From the NCBI RefSeq assembly GCF_001294625.1, contig NZ_CP012677.1:2914001-2978000 (forward strand): a stretch of DNA of 64,000 bases. Direction: 5' to 3'. The DNA is from Arthrobacter alpinus (GTDB lineage Bacteria; Actinomycetota; Actinomycetes; Actinomycetales; Micrococcaceae). Each line of letters begins with the position of its first letter. Position 1 is the first letter of the stretch. Below are positions 48,339-57,163 of this stretch, one piece after another. A program made the translations under genes and the position numbers. A model generated the notes under the pieces. It worked only from the letters and a program-made list of their open reading frames with translations, was not told the origin of the DNA and ran no database searches.

Positions 48339-48579
48339 GAAGGAGTCCTTCCGAACTGTGGATCGCGGAACCAAGGCAGTGCGCGACGAAGGGGGCATGC
48401 GTCGAACCGTCGCCACTTTCCTTAGTGTAATTCCCCTGCACGACGGCGGTAAGGGCCTGTCGTGGAAAGTGACCAAACGCTCAGCCCCCGAGGCGGACAC
48501 GGCGTCCACCACCGCTCTCAATCCAATCGTTGACAGGTGGTCGTGGAATTTACTGGCCAAACCTGCTCTTATAGGCACT

Positions 48580-49554
48580 GTGCCACTTAGCGAATCATCT
48601 CCAGGGAATATCCGGAAGTCTCAAGGCAAGGCTTTCAAGCCCGCGCGTTCCGAGGCAGCGACCGGGGTGCTGTATGGCGTTGGCGCCTACGGGCTGTGGG
48701 GGCTGCTCCCTATCTATTTCATCTGGCTGATCCCTGCCAACAGCATTGAAATCGTGGCCAACCGCGTGGTGTGGTCGGTGCTCTTTTGCGCTTTGATCAT
48801 CACGGCGACGCGTGGTTGGGGAAAATTCGGGGCCGCCGTGAAGAACCGGCGCATCCTGGGCACACTCGTCGTTGCCGGTTTCCTCATTGTGATCAACTGG
48901 CTCACCTATGTTTTTGCGGTAACCACCGGCAGCGCCATCGAGGCCTCCCTGGGCTACTTCATCAACCCGCTCGTGTCAGTACTGATCGGCGTAATTGTTC
49001 TGAAGGAAAAACTCCGCCCCCTACAGTGGATCGCGATCGGCGTAGGATTCGTGGCCGTCGTCGTACTGACCCTCAGTTACGGCAAGCTCCCCTGGATCGC
49101 CTTGGTGCTGGCCTTTAGCTTTGGCACGTACGGATTCGTGAAGAACAGAGTGGGTGGCAAGGTGGACGCCATCACCAGCCTAAGCGTGGAAACAGCGGTG
49201 CTGACGCCTTTCGCCATCGTGGCGATGCTGGTCCTGGCGTCGGCGGGGCAGGCCACGCTGACGGGTATGGGGCCGGGACATTTTTGGCTGCTCGCCGCCT
49301 CCGGCATCATCACCGCCGTTCCCCTGCTACTATTTGGTGCCTCCGCGAGCCGGCTGTCGATGACGGGAATCGGTCTGCTCCAGTTCATGACGCCGCTGAT
49401 CCAGTTCGTCGTGGCCATCACGTTGCTGGATGAGCACATGGGGCTGGACCGGTGGATTGGCTTCTCGATCGTGTGGGTGGCACTGATCATTCTCACCTTC
49501 GACATGCTGCGCAACTACAGGCACACCACCCGGCTTCGAAAAGCCACGCTCTGA
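48580..49554 (+). CDS. rarD: EamA-family permease, RarD type
   Basis: A membrane protein of about 324 residues with ten hydrophobic segments in two EamA repeats. It matches RarD features, such as GVGAYGLWGLLPIYF at the N-terminus, NWLTYVFAVTTGSAIEASLGYF and a VPLLLFGASASRLSMTGIG block. RarD-type proteins are thought to export small metabolites; the original chloramphenicol link is uncertain. The start is set at GTG 48580. It converges on the Usp gene with only eight bases between them. Confidence 0.87.
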   Translation: MPLSESSPGNIRKSQGKAFKPARSEAATGVLYGVGAYGLWGLLPIYFIWLIPANSIEIVANRVVWSVLFCALIITATRGWGKFGAAVKNRRILGTLVVAGFLIVINWLTYVFAVTTGSAIEASLGYFINPLVSVLIGVIVLKEKLRPLQWIAIGVGFVAVVVLTLSYGKLPWIALVLAFSFGTYGFVKNRVGGKVDAITSLSVETAVLTPFAIVAMLVLASAGQATLTGMGPGHFWLLAASGIITAVPLLLFGASASRLSMTGIGLLQFMTPLIQFVVAITLLDEHMGLDRWIGFSIVWVALIILTFDMLRNYRHTTRLRKATL

Positions 49555-49562
49555 AGCAGCCG

Positions 49563-50399
49563 CTAGATGCCCTGCTCCTGGAAGTCCCGCGGGACCACCA
49601 CCATGGGCACCGGCAGTGAACGCAGGATCTTGTTCGCCGTGGAGCCAAGGAATATCTTGGAGTTTTCGGCTAGCCTGCTGGAGCCGACAATGACGATTTC
49701 CCCGGATTTCCAGCCGATCCCGTCAATGGCCTGCTCAATGTTCTTCCCGTGCGCCAAGGTGACGGTCACCTTGTCCTTGGGTAGTTTTGCCGCGGCCTGC
49801 GCCAGAACAGTTCTCACATGCTGGCGGGCGGGGCTCAAGGCGTTGTCCAGGTCAAAGTCCCTCTGCTCCAGCTGGTCAATTTCCACCACTGAAACCAGCC
49901 GTAGCGGCACGTGACGGCGCACGGCGGCGGTTGTTCCGACGTCGAGCACCGCCTGCCAGCCCTCACGCATGCCCGTCATCACCGTCAGCCGGGACAGCGG
50001 ATCCTTGCGATTGTAGCCGCGCGGGGCCAGCGCCACCGGAACGGGTGAGGCATGCAGCAGGCCGTTGGCCACCGACCCCACAGTGAAGCGTTTGAAGATC
50101 CCGTTGCTGGCGGCGCCCACCACGATCAGCGCGGCGTTATCCTCCTTGGCCACCTCAATCAACCCGTGCACATAGGATTCGTGGCTTCGGGTGGAGAACG
50201 TGGCGGTGACCTCGTCCGGGACAAGACTCAGGGCCGTGCCGGACAGGTCCGGGTCCGCGGCTTTGCTGCCGTCGCCCCTGCTGCCATGGACAACATTGAC
50301 CAGGTGCAGCTCGGCGCCCTGTGTTTTTGCTATGACAACAGCCAAGGCAATGGCGTCAGCGCCACGCTCGTCCGGCCGGTATCCAACCACATATTTCAT
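49563..50399 (-). CDS. Universal stress protein, two Usp domains
   Basis: A 278-residue protein built of two tandem UspA domains (about 1-140 and 150-278). The first ends with the ATP-binding signature VVGAASNGIFKRFTVGSVANGLL, and the second with IVGSSRLAENSKIFLGSTANKIL (motif fragments). ATP-binding Usp proteins are common in Actinobacteria under dormancy and oxygen limitation. The start is ATG 50399 (MKYVVGYRPDE); the longer open frame is unlikely. Confidence 0.9.
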   Translation of the reverse strand: MKYVVGYRPDERGADAIALAVVIAKTQGAELHLVNVVHGSRGDGSKAADPDLSGTALSLVPDEVTATFSTRSHESYVHGLIEVAKEDNAALIVVGAASNGIFKRFTVGSVANGLLHASPVPVALAPRGYNRKDPLSRLTVMTGMREGWQAVLDVGTTAAVRRHVPLRLVSVVEIDQLEQRDFDLDNALSPARQHVRTVLAQAAAKLPKDKVTVTLAHGKNIEQAIDGIGWKSGEIVIVGSSRLAENSKIFLGSTANKILRSLPVPMVVVPRDFQEQGI

Positions 50400-50552
50400 G
50401 TATGCAACCCTTCGATGGGCCTCGCTGCGCACGGGCAAATCGCCGCGCACGTCAAGACGTTCGTATCACTGACTGTACAGCCGCCGAACCCTTGCGGGAA
50501 TAGACCAGGTATGCGCGCCTTGGTGCCTAATGGTCGACGGAGGTTGGTGGGC

Positions 50553-51534
50553 TTAGCGCCGCGCCGGAACCTGCGCCGTGGTGTACGAGATCCAAGGTGC
50601 TGTGGATGGCGGCCTAAGCCAAGACCCCCAGCCGGCCAGCAACAGTGGTGAGGCCACATATTGCATCAGTTCCGACCACGGCGGAACGTAGCCTTCCAAT
50701 GACTCCAAGGCCCGGGTGCGCGCAGTTTCCACAGGAGGGAAAAGCGCCGCCGCGAAAAGTGCCAGTAACCCGGCGGCCACGGCACCGGCCCCAAACCAGG
50801 CCCCGCGCCGAACGGATGGCTTGCCCGTGGCCTGCGCCGGGCCAGGATGGTCCTCCTCTGCGGGGCCCTCCTGCCACAGGCGTGGCACCGCCACCAACAC
50901 CGCCAACATGATCAGCGCCAACACCAGCAGCTGCGGCCCGCAGGCCATCACCACATGGGTCCAGGGTGTCCGCCGTGGTGAACCGTCATAGGCTGCACCT
51001 GCATAGTTAGCTTGTTCGGGGAACAACGCAACCGCGTACAGGGCAATCCAGCCTGCCAGGCCGACGAGCAAGGCGAAGACGCCAAATGCAGTCCTGCCTG
51101 CCGTCTCGGTGTGTGCCCGGAGCCGTGAAGCAAAAAAACGAGGCCGCCAGCAGGCCCAATCCAACTGACAGCAGCGCTGGCGTGGCCCGGTTCACCCTTT
51201 GGCCCCTCGGCTCTGGCACCACTCCGAGACTGTTTGCTGGGCGGGCAACCATGGACGGCTGAAGCCAGTATTGGGCCGTGAGCGCAAAAATCCCGGCCGC
51301 CAGCATAGCCAGAGCTGCGGCCAGTGGAACACACCAAATCCATAGCGGCCGCGGTGTGCCGGTTGCTTGTTCCGCCGGGACATCTGCTGGTTCCGGATCC
51401 TCAGTCCGCTGCGGGCCCGGGTGTCCGGGTTCAGGCGCCGGGTCCTCTCGACGGGCTGGTGCGCTGGCGCGGGGCAGCTCGTTGCCGCCCGGCTGAAATA
51501 TTGCCGGGTAACGGTCGTCGAACTGTTCCCCCAT
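50553..51534 (-). pseudogene. Four-helix membrane protein, frameshifted in a T7 run (paralogue 1)
   Basis: Two overlapping frames together encode one protein of about 326 residues. The first frame (from ATG 51534) gives DDRYPAIFQPGG, a Pro-rich cytoplasmic part and two membrane helices. The second (ending at 50553) gives FASRLRAHTETAGRTAFG and further helices. The switch lies at seven T's on the coding strand (A's at 51132-51138); with one T fewer, the frames join into a protein matching the intact paralogue at 52924-53994. No function is known. It could be a pseudogene, a phase-variable gene or a sequencing error. Confidence 0.75.
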
Positions 51535-51656
51535 ACCATCCCCGTCTCTGGGCCGCAGCTACGTGAACCGTGCCTGCCCAGCATATCCGTGGTCTCGCCC
51601 GGGTCACAGGCCCCGGCGCTGGATTTTTGCGGACTGCCGGCCGTGGAACGGGCCGG

Positions 51657-52832
51657 CTATTTTGCGGCGTGGGCTGGTTGTCCGGCGTCGAAGTAGTCCA
51701 CCAACGCGGCAGGGAGTTCGGGGATGTCCAGGGCCCCGCCGTTGCCGCGCAGCGAGGCTGCGGCCAGCACCCCGGCCGCCACAGAGGCACGGGCGGCGAC
51801 CGGGGACGTCACGGTCGCCCCGCCGTCGCGGGCAAAACGCAGGAAGTCCGCGATCAGCAACGGGTCGGCACCACCATGGCCGCCGTCGCCGTCTCGGATC
51901 TCAATCTTCTGATCCGGTTCCGCGAACCCGCTCTGGGTGCGGGTGGTCCAGACATGGATGAAGTCCCCGGGGCCATCACCAAAGTTCTCAATCCGCCCCT
52001 TGGCCCCGATGACCTTGTAGTTGCGCCAGTAGTCCGGGGTGAAGTGGCACTGCTGATAGGAGGCCAGCGCCCCGTTGTCCAGGACCATCTGCATCATCGA
52101 GATGTCCTCAACATCAATGACCGGGTTCCGGCCAGTCTGCTCGGTGGGCGGCCAGTTATCCAGTGAGAACCAATCCCCCATGCGCCGGTCGCTGTTGTCC
52201 CGGCGGCTGGTGACATCCCCATACACGGCCAGGTCCCCGATCGCGGACACCCGCTTGGTGTACCCGCCGGCCAGCCAGTGGATTACGTCGATGTCGTGGG
52301 CACCCTTTTGCAGCAGCAGACTGGTGGTGTTGGCACGTTCGGCATGCCAGTCCTTAAAGTAGTAGCCACCGCCGTTGCCCACAAAGTGCCGGCACCACAC
52401 AGCCTTGACCTCACCGATGGTGCCGGACTGGATCAGCTCGCGCACCTGCACCACCACCGGCATGTGGCGCATATTGTGGCCAACATACAAACGGGCACCG
52501 GTCTCGTAAGCGGTAGTCAAGATCGCATCGGCAGCCTCCAGCGTCACATCCAGTGGCTTCTCACAAAAGGTGGGGATGCCCGCCTTGAGCGTGCGCACAG
52601 CCACTTCGGCGTGCCGGTTGTCCGGTGTCAGCACCAACACCGCATCCAGTCCCGCAGCCAACAGCTCCTCAAGGTCATCCGTGACAACCGCCGTCGGAAT
52701 CCTCTGTGCAGCATCCGCACGCCCCCGCTCGGACACATCACACACCACGACAACCTCAGAGCCTTGACCGGGCTTGTGCACGTGCTCCCACAGGGCGGCC
52801 CGCAGGCCGAAACCAATGAGACCAACACGCAT
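51657..52832 (-). CDS. Gfo/Idh/MocA-family oxidoreductase
   Basis: A 391-residue NAD(P)-dependent dehydrogenase with an N-terminal Rossmann fold (VGLIGFGLRAALWEH, VLVLTPDNRHAEV) and the family signature CEKPLDVTLE. The C-terminal beta-sheet domain has GAHDIDVIHWLAGG with the catalytic-type histidine. Substrates in this family are usually sugars or inositols. I place the start at ATG 52832, behind AGGGAG, rather than at the GTG at 52859. It sits between two paralogous membrane-protein genes on the same strand. Confidence 0.88.
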   Translation of the reverse strand: MRVGLIGFGLRAALWEHVHKPGQGSEVVVVCDVSERGRADAAQRIPTAVVTDDLEELLAAGLDAVLVLTPDNRHAEVAVRTLKAGIPTFCEKPLDVTLEAADAILTTAYETGARLYVGHNMRHMPVVVQVRELIQSGTIGEVKAVWCRHFVGNGGGYYFKDWHAERANTTSLLLQKGAHDIDVIHWLAGGYTKRVSAIGDLAVYGDVTSRRDNSDRRMGDWFSLDNWPPTEQTGRNPVIDVEDISMMQMVLDNGALASYQQCHFTPDYWRNYKVIGAKGRIENFGDGPGDFIHVWTTRTQSGFAEPDQKIEIRDGDGGHGGADPLLIADFLRFARDGGATVTSPVAARASVAAGVLAAASLRGNGGALDIPELPAALVDYFDAGQPAHAAK

Positions 52833-52923
52833 GTCTGCTCCCTGATCCAAATCGCTCACAGCACTTCATTCTCTCTCGTCAATGTAACCGTGTGTGCGGT
52901 ACCTGTGGACTGGTGGTGCACTC

Positions 52924-53994
52924 CTACACGGAAACTGGCCGGGGCGTGACCGCCAGACGGATGCAGGCCCAGCTCAGCACAATCATCCCGGCAAGCATGA
53001 GCGGTATCAGGAGTCCTTGGGCCAAGGCCGCCCAGGCCTGCTGGCTGTACGTTCCGCCGTCGGCCGTCTGGACAGTCTGCACGCCGGTGGACATCGGGAA
53101 CATATAGGGGGCGAAGAGTACAAAGACCGACACGGCCATTACCACGACTCCAAACACCAGACCCCGGTCTGCCGATGGTCCCCTGTCCGTGCGAACGTTC
53201 TGGTGGGCGCCGTCTCCGGCCTCGGACCATTGGTGTCGCCAGCGACGGGGCACCACGAACAACACGGCCAGCATCAACAGTGCCAAGCACAGCAGCCAGA
53301 CACCACATGACATGAGCACATAGGCCAGCGGGGCCGGCTGCGGCGCCCCAGTGTAGTCCGTGGTCCGCTGATAGCTGGCCTCAGGGAAGAACACCAAGGC
53401 AAAGTTCGTCACCCAACCAGCCACGCCGACAGCGAGCGCGAACAACCCGAAGGCGGTGCGCAGGATGGTTTCACGCGCTGCCCGACGCCGCGACGCCAAA
53501 AAGAGTATCCCGCCGATGATGCCCGCGCAGCCACCGAACAGGAATGGCGCAGCTTGGTAGACAAACAAGCCCCAAGGCTGCACGTTCAGGCCGTGGAATT
53601 TAGACGGATCAATCTTCAGCGAAGCAGGAACCCAATACTGTGCACCTAGACAGAACAGGCCAGCCGCGAGCAGAAATAGTGCGACTCCCACGGGGATGAG
53701 CCAGCGCCAGGCCGACCAGGGGGCGGGATTCGAGGTGACCGTGGACATCGCGGACACAGTAGGGGGTTCATCTGCGGACATGTCCGAATCCGGCGTTGTA
53801 GGCCGGTTGTCCGGCATGCCTTTCGGGAGGCGACTGACGGGTTCCAGCACGGGAGGCCGCCATGGCGGATCCTCCGCAGCAACCGCTCGCGGCTTCACCG
53901 AAGCAGGTGCTGGCGGCGCTGTGGACCTCTGGTGTTGCTCGCCGCCAGCTTGAAAAATGGCAGGATACCGCTCGTCAAACTCGCTGTTCTTCAT
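52924..53994 (-). CDS. Four-helix membrane protein with Pro-rich N-terminus (paralogue 2)
   Basis: A 356-residue protein of unknown function. The N-terminus carries the short conserved motif DERYPAIFQAGG, then about 90 disordered Pro/Ser-rich residues. Membrane helices follow at about 115-135, 165-190, 205-230 and 245-270, with a basic cytoplasmic loop and a last pair of helices near the C-terminus. It is clearly homologous to the broken gene at 50553-51534. The start is ATG 53994; no family name suggests itself. Confidence 0.78.
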   Translation of the reverse strand: MKNSEFDERYPAIFQAGGEQHQRSTAPPAPASVKPRAVAAEDPPWRPPVLEPVSRLPKGMPDNRPTTPDSDMSADEPPTVSAMSTVTSNPAPWSAWRWLIPVGVALFLLAAGLFCLGAQYWVPASLKIDPSKFHGLNVQPWGLFVYQAAPFLFGGCAGIIGGILFLASRRRAARETILRTAFGLFALAVGVAGWVTNFALVFFPEASYQRTTDYTGAPQPAPLAYVLMSCGVWLLCLALLMLAVLFVVPRRWRHQWSEAGDGAHQNVRTDRGPSADRGLVFGVVVMAVSVFVLFAPYMFPMSTGVQTVQTADGGTYSQQAWAALAQGLLIPLMLAGMIVLSWACIRLAVTPRPVSV

Positions 53995-54078
53995 CCCAGC
54001 CCCCAGTTTCCGTGGCACCCCGCGGCACACTATTCCCCCCAGCCTACCCAACGCCCCGCTGCTAGCGGCCAGGACGCA

Positions 54079-54124
54079 GAAACGGCCTTTCGAGGCTGAA
54101 ATATCAACTTCAAAAGACCGTTTC
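54079..54124 (-). terminator. Imperfect hairpin after gabT
   Basis: GAAACGGCCTTT (54079-54090) and AAAGACCGTTTC (54113-54124) form a 12-base stem with one mismatch around an AT-rich loop, about 35 bases after the gabT stop. Confidence 0.65.
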
Positions 54125-54157
54125 CACCCCTGACTGCAGAAGGTGCAGTAGCGTCTG

Positions 54158-55519
54158 TCAGACGGTTGCCCGGATCGCGTCGCAGAGTACGTCCAAGCCG
54201 TCATTGAGCAGTTCGTCGCTGATGACCAGCGGCGGGAGCAGGCGGATGACGTTGCCATACGTGCCACACGTCAGGATGATGACCCCGGCCTGCAGACAGG
54301 CGGCCGCGATGGCCTTAGCGGCCTCCGCATTGACTTCCTTGGTGGTGTGGGCGGTACCGGTCTTAACCAGTTCAATGGCCATCATGGCGCCACGGCCGCG
54401 GATTTCGCCGATGATGCCGTTGGCGCCAAGTTCTTCAGCGAGCGCGGTGAAGCGGTCGGTGACGATCCTTTCAATGTTCGCTGCGCGGCCGTTGAGGTCG
54501 TGCTCTTTCATGGTCCTGATGGCTGCCAGGGCCGCGGCACAGGCCACCGGGTTGCCGCCGTAGGTGCCGCCGAGGCCGCCCGGGTGCACGGCGTCCATGA
54601 GGTCGGCGCGGCCGGTGATCGCCGAAAGCGGCAAGCCGCCGCCGATGCCCTTGGCCATGGTGATGATGTCCGGGACAAGGTTCTCGTGCTCCGAGGCGAA
54701 CCAGGCGCCGGTGCGGCAGAAGCCTGACTGGACTTCGTCGGCGATGAAGACGACGCCGTTTTCCTTGGCCCAGGCTGCCAGGGTGGGCAGGAAGCCGTCG
54801 GCAGGTACGATGAAGCCGCCCTCGCCCTGGATGGGTTCGATCAGGATTGCGGCAACGGAGTCTGCACCGATCTGCTTCTCGATCATGGTGATGGCGCGGC
54901 GTGCAGCCTCCTCACCCTTGATGTCGGACTCTTCACGGTACGGGTAGCTCATGGGCACGCGGTAGATCTCCGGCGCAAACGGGCCGAAGTTCCTCTTGTA
55001 CGGCATGGCCTTGGCGGTCAGGGCCATGGTCAGGTTGGTGCGGCCGTGGTAGGCGTGGTCGAAGGCGACAATGGCGTCGCGGCCGGTGGCCAGGCGGGCC
55101 ACCTTCACAGCGTTTTCCACGGCCTCGGCACCGGAGTTGAACAGGACGGTGCGCTTCTCATGCATGCCGGGGGTCAGTGCGTTCAGTTCCTCGGCTACGG
55201 CAATGTAGCTTTCGTACGGGGTGACCATGAAACAGGTATGCGTGAAGTGACCAACCTGCTCGCGGACGGCGTCCACCACATTGGCGTCCGAGGCACCAAC
55301 GCTGGTCACAGCGATGCCAGAGCCCAGGTCGACGAAGGAGTTGCCGTCAACGTCGGTGATGATGCCCCCGTCGGCGTCGGCAACGTAGACCGGAACGCTG
55401 GAGGCCACTCCGGCCGCAACCACTGCCTTGCGGCGGGCATCCAGGGCAGCGGACTTGGGGCCAGGGAACGCCCCGATGAGGTGCCGTTTTTGCTCAAGCC
55501 GGTAGTTAATTTCAGACAT
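54158..55519 (-). CDS. gabT: 4-aminobutyrate (GABA) aminotransferase
   Basis: A 453-residue class III PLP aminotransferase moving the amino group of GABA to 2-oxoglutarate and giving succinate semialdehyde. The cofactor-binding regions are FNSGAEAVENAVKVAR, VFIADEVQSGFCRTG and the PLP lysine in IITMAKGIGGGLPLSAI. The start is ATG 55519. It lies 72 bases behind the aldehyde dehydrogenase gene in one transcription unit. The two would take 4-aminobutyraldehyde to succinate semialdehyde, the lower part of putrescine breakdown. Other omega-amino acids could also be substrates. Confidence 0.9.
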   Translation of the reverse strand: MSEINYRLEQKRHLIGAFPGPKSAALDARRKAVVAAGVASSVPVYVADADGGIITDVDGNSFVDLGSGIAVTSVGASDANVVDAVREQVGHFTHTCFMVTPYESYIAVAEELNALTPGMHEKRTVLFNSGAEAVENAVKVARLATGRDAIVAFDHAYHGRTNLTMALTAKAMPYKRNFGPFAPEIYRVPMSYPYREESDIKGEEAARRAITMIEKQIGADSVAAILIEPIQGEGGFIVPADGFLPTLAAWAKENGVVFIADEVQSGFCRTGAWFASEHENLVPDIITMAKGIGGGLPLSAITGRADLMDAVHPGGLGGTYGGNPVACAAALAAIRTMKEHDLNGRAANIERIVTDRFTALAEELGANGIIGEIRGRGAMMAIELVKTGTAHTTKEVNAEAAKAIAAACLQAGVIILTCGTYGNVIRLLPPLVISDELLNDGLDVLCDAIRATV

Positions 55520-55591
55520 GGTTGTCCTTTCGAAATGGGATTGCAAGATAGGGTGGGCGGCGCACCCCACCGGGTGCCGCCGTCGTGCTTG

Positions 55592-57022
55592 TTACGCGTC
55601 CAGGTTGCTCATGACGTGCTTGATGCGGGTGTAGTCCTCGACGCCGTACATGGACAGATCCTTGCCATAGCCGGACTGCTTGAACCCGCCGTGCGGCATC
55701 TCGGCAGTGAGCATGATGTGGGTGTTGATCCAGACGGCGCCAAAATCCAGGTCGCGGGAGACGCGCATGGCCACGCCGTGGTTGGAGGTCCACACGCTGG
55801 AAGCCAGGGCAAAGTCGACGTCGTTGGCCATTTCCACGGCTTCTTCCTCGGTTTTGAACGTCTGGACCGTGATGACCGGACCAAAGGTTTCCTGCTGCAC
55901 AATGTCATCGCTTTGCTTCACGCCGTCCACCACTGTCGCTTCGAAGAAGAAGCCCTTCTCGCCCGCGCGCTTGCCGCCTGTAACAACAGTTGCGTAGTCG
56001 GGGATGTTGGCGACAACCTCGCTGACCGCATTGAAGTGGTTGATGTTGTTCAACGGGCCAAAGTAGTTCAGGGAGTCGTCATCGTGGCCGGTCTCCAGGC
56101 CCTTCGTGGCGGTGGACAGGGCGGCGACGAACTCCTCGTGTGCTGATTCCTCGACCAGCACACGAGTGATGGCGGTGCAGTCCTGGCCGGCGTTGAAGAA
56201 GGAGAACTCGGCGATGGACTGTGCCGTCTTGCCCAGATCTGCGTCGGCGAAGACGACGGCGGGCGCCTTGCCTCCCAGTTCCAGGTGGGCGCGTTTGAGG
56301 CCCTTGGCAGCACCTGTGGCGACGGCGATGCCGGCCCTGACTGAACCGGTGATGGACACCATGGCGGGGGTTTTGTGGTCCACCATGGCGGCGCCAGTGC
56401 CACCGTTGCCCAACACGAAGTTCAGCACGCCGGCCGGGACGATGTCCTTGGCGATGTCGGCAAACACGAGGGTGCTTTCGGGCGTGGTGTCGCTGGGCTT
56501 CAGGACCACGGTGTTGCCGGCGGCCAGGGCCGGCCCAATCTTCCAGATCATCATCAGGAACGGATAGTTCCAGGGCGTGACCTGGGCAATGACACCGACG
56601 GGTTCGCGGCGCACGTAGGAGGTGAAGTTCTCCATGTACTCTCCGGCGGAACGGCCCTCAAGCAGGCGCGCCGCACCGGCAAAGAAGCGCAGCTGGTCGG
56701 CGCCGGCGGCCACTTCCTCGGAGGCGATCATGGCCTTGACCTGCCCGGTGTTGCGGTGCTGGGCTTGAACGATCTCATCGCTGCGGGCCTCAATCGCATC
56801 AGCTAGTTTCAACAGGACACTTTGACGCTGGCCGGGGGTGGCATGCTTCCAGGTCTTGAAGGCCGTGGCTGCGGCGCTCATGGCGGCATCCACATCGGCC
56901 TGGCTGGAGATCGGCGCCTTGGCCACGACGTCCCCGTTGGTGGGATTGACGATGTCTAAGGAATCAGTTCCGGTGGCCGGAACGAATTCACCGTTGATGA
57001 AATTCTGCAAGGTTTGGACCAC
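55592..57022 (-). CDS. Gamma-aminobutyraldehyde dehydrogenase-like ALDH
   Basis: A 476-residue aldehyde dehydrogenase. The active-site cysteine is in FNAGQDCTAITRV and the general base glutamate in HLELGGKAPAVV; the NAD-binding VTPWNYPFLM is intact. The DCTA context and the neighbour gabT favour gamma-aminobutyraldehyde (PatD/Prr type) as substrate. Related betaine aldehyde dehydrogenases cannot be excluded. It is divergent from a PucR-type regulator, 141 bases away. Confidence 0.87.
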   Translation of the reverse strand: MVQTLQNFINGEFVPATGTDSLDIVNPTNGDVVAKAPISSQADVDAAMSAAATAFKTWKHATPGQRQSVLLKLADAIEARSDEIVQAQHRNTGQVKAMIASEEVAAGADQLRFFAGAARLLEGRSAGEYMENFTSYVRREPVGVIAQVTPWNYPFLMMIWKIGPALAAGNTVVLKPSDTTPESTLVFADIAKDIVPAGVLNFVLGNGGTGAAMVDHKTPAMVSITGSVRAGIAVATGAAKGLKRAHLELGGKAPAVVFADADLGKTAQSIAEFSFFNAGQDCTAITRVLVEESAHEEFVAALSTATKGLETGHDDDSLNYFGPLNNINHFNAVSEVVANIPDYATVVTGGKRAGEKGFFFEATVVDGVKQSDDIVQQETFGPVITVQTFKTEEEAVEMANDVDFALASSVWTSNHGVAMRVSRDLDFGAVWINTHIMLTAEMPHGGFKQSGYGKDLSMYGVEDYTRIKHVMSNLDA

Positions 57023-57163
57023 AGTGTTCTTGCCTCTTTAGCTCGATGTGGATGGTGCGGCGTACTACCGCTTATGCAGATCCTAAGCCCCCAACTCACC
57101 CGCAGAGAATGGCCGTTTGCACCACTGGGCCCTTAACTTGTAGTGCGTTTGTATAGTTATGGC

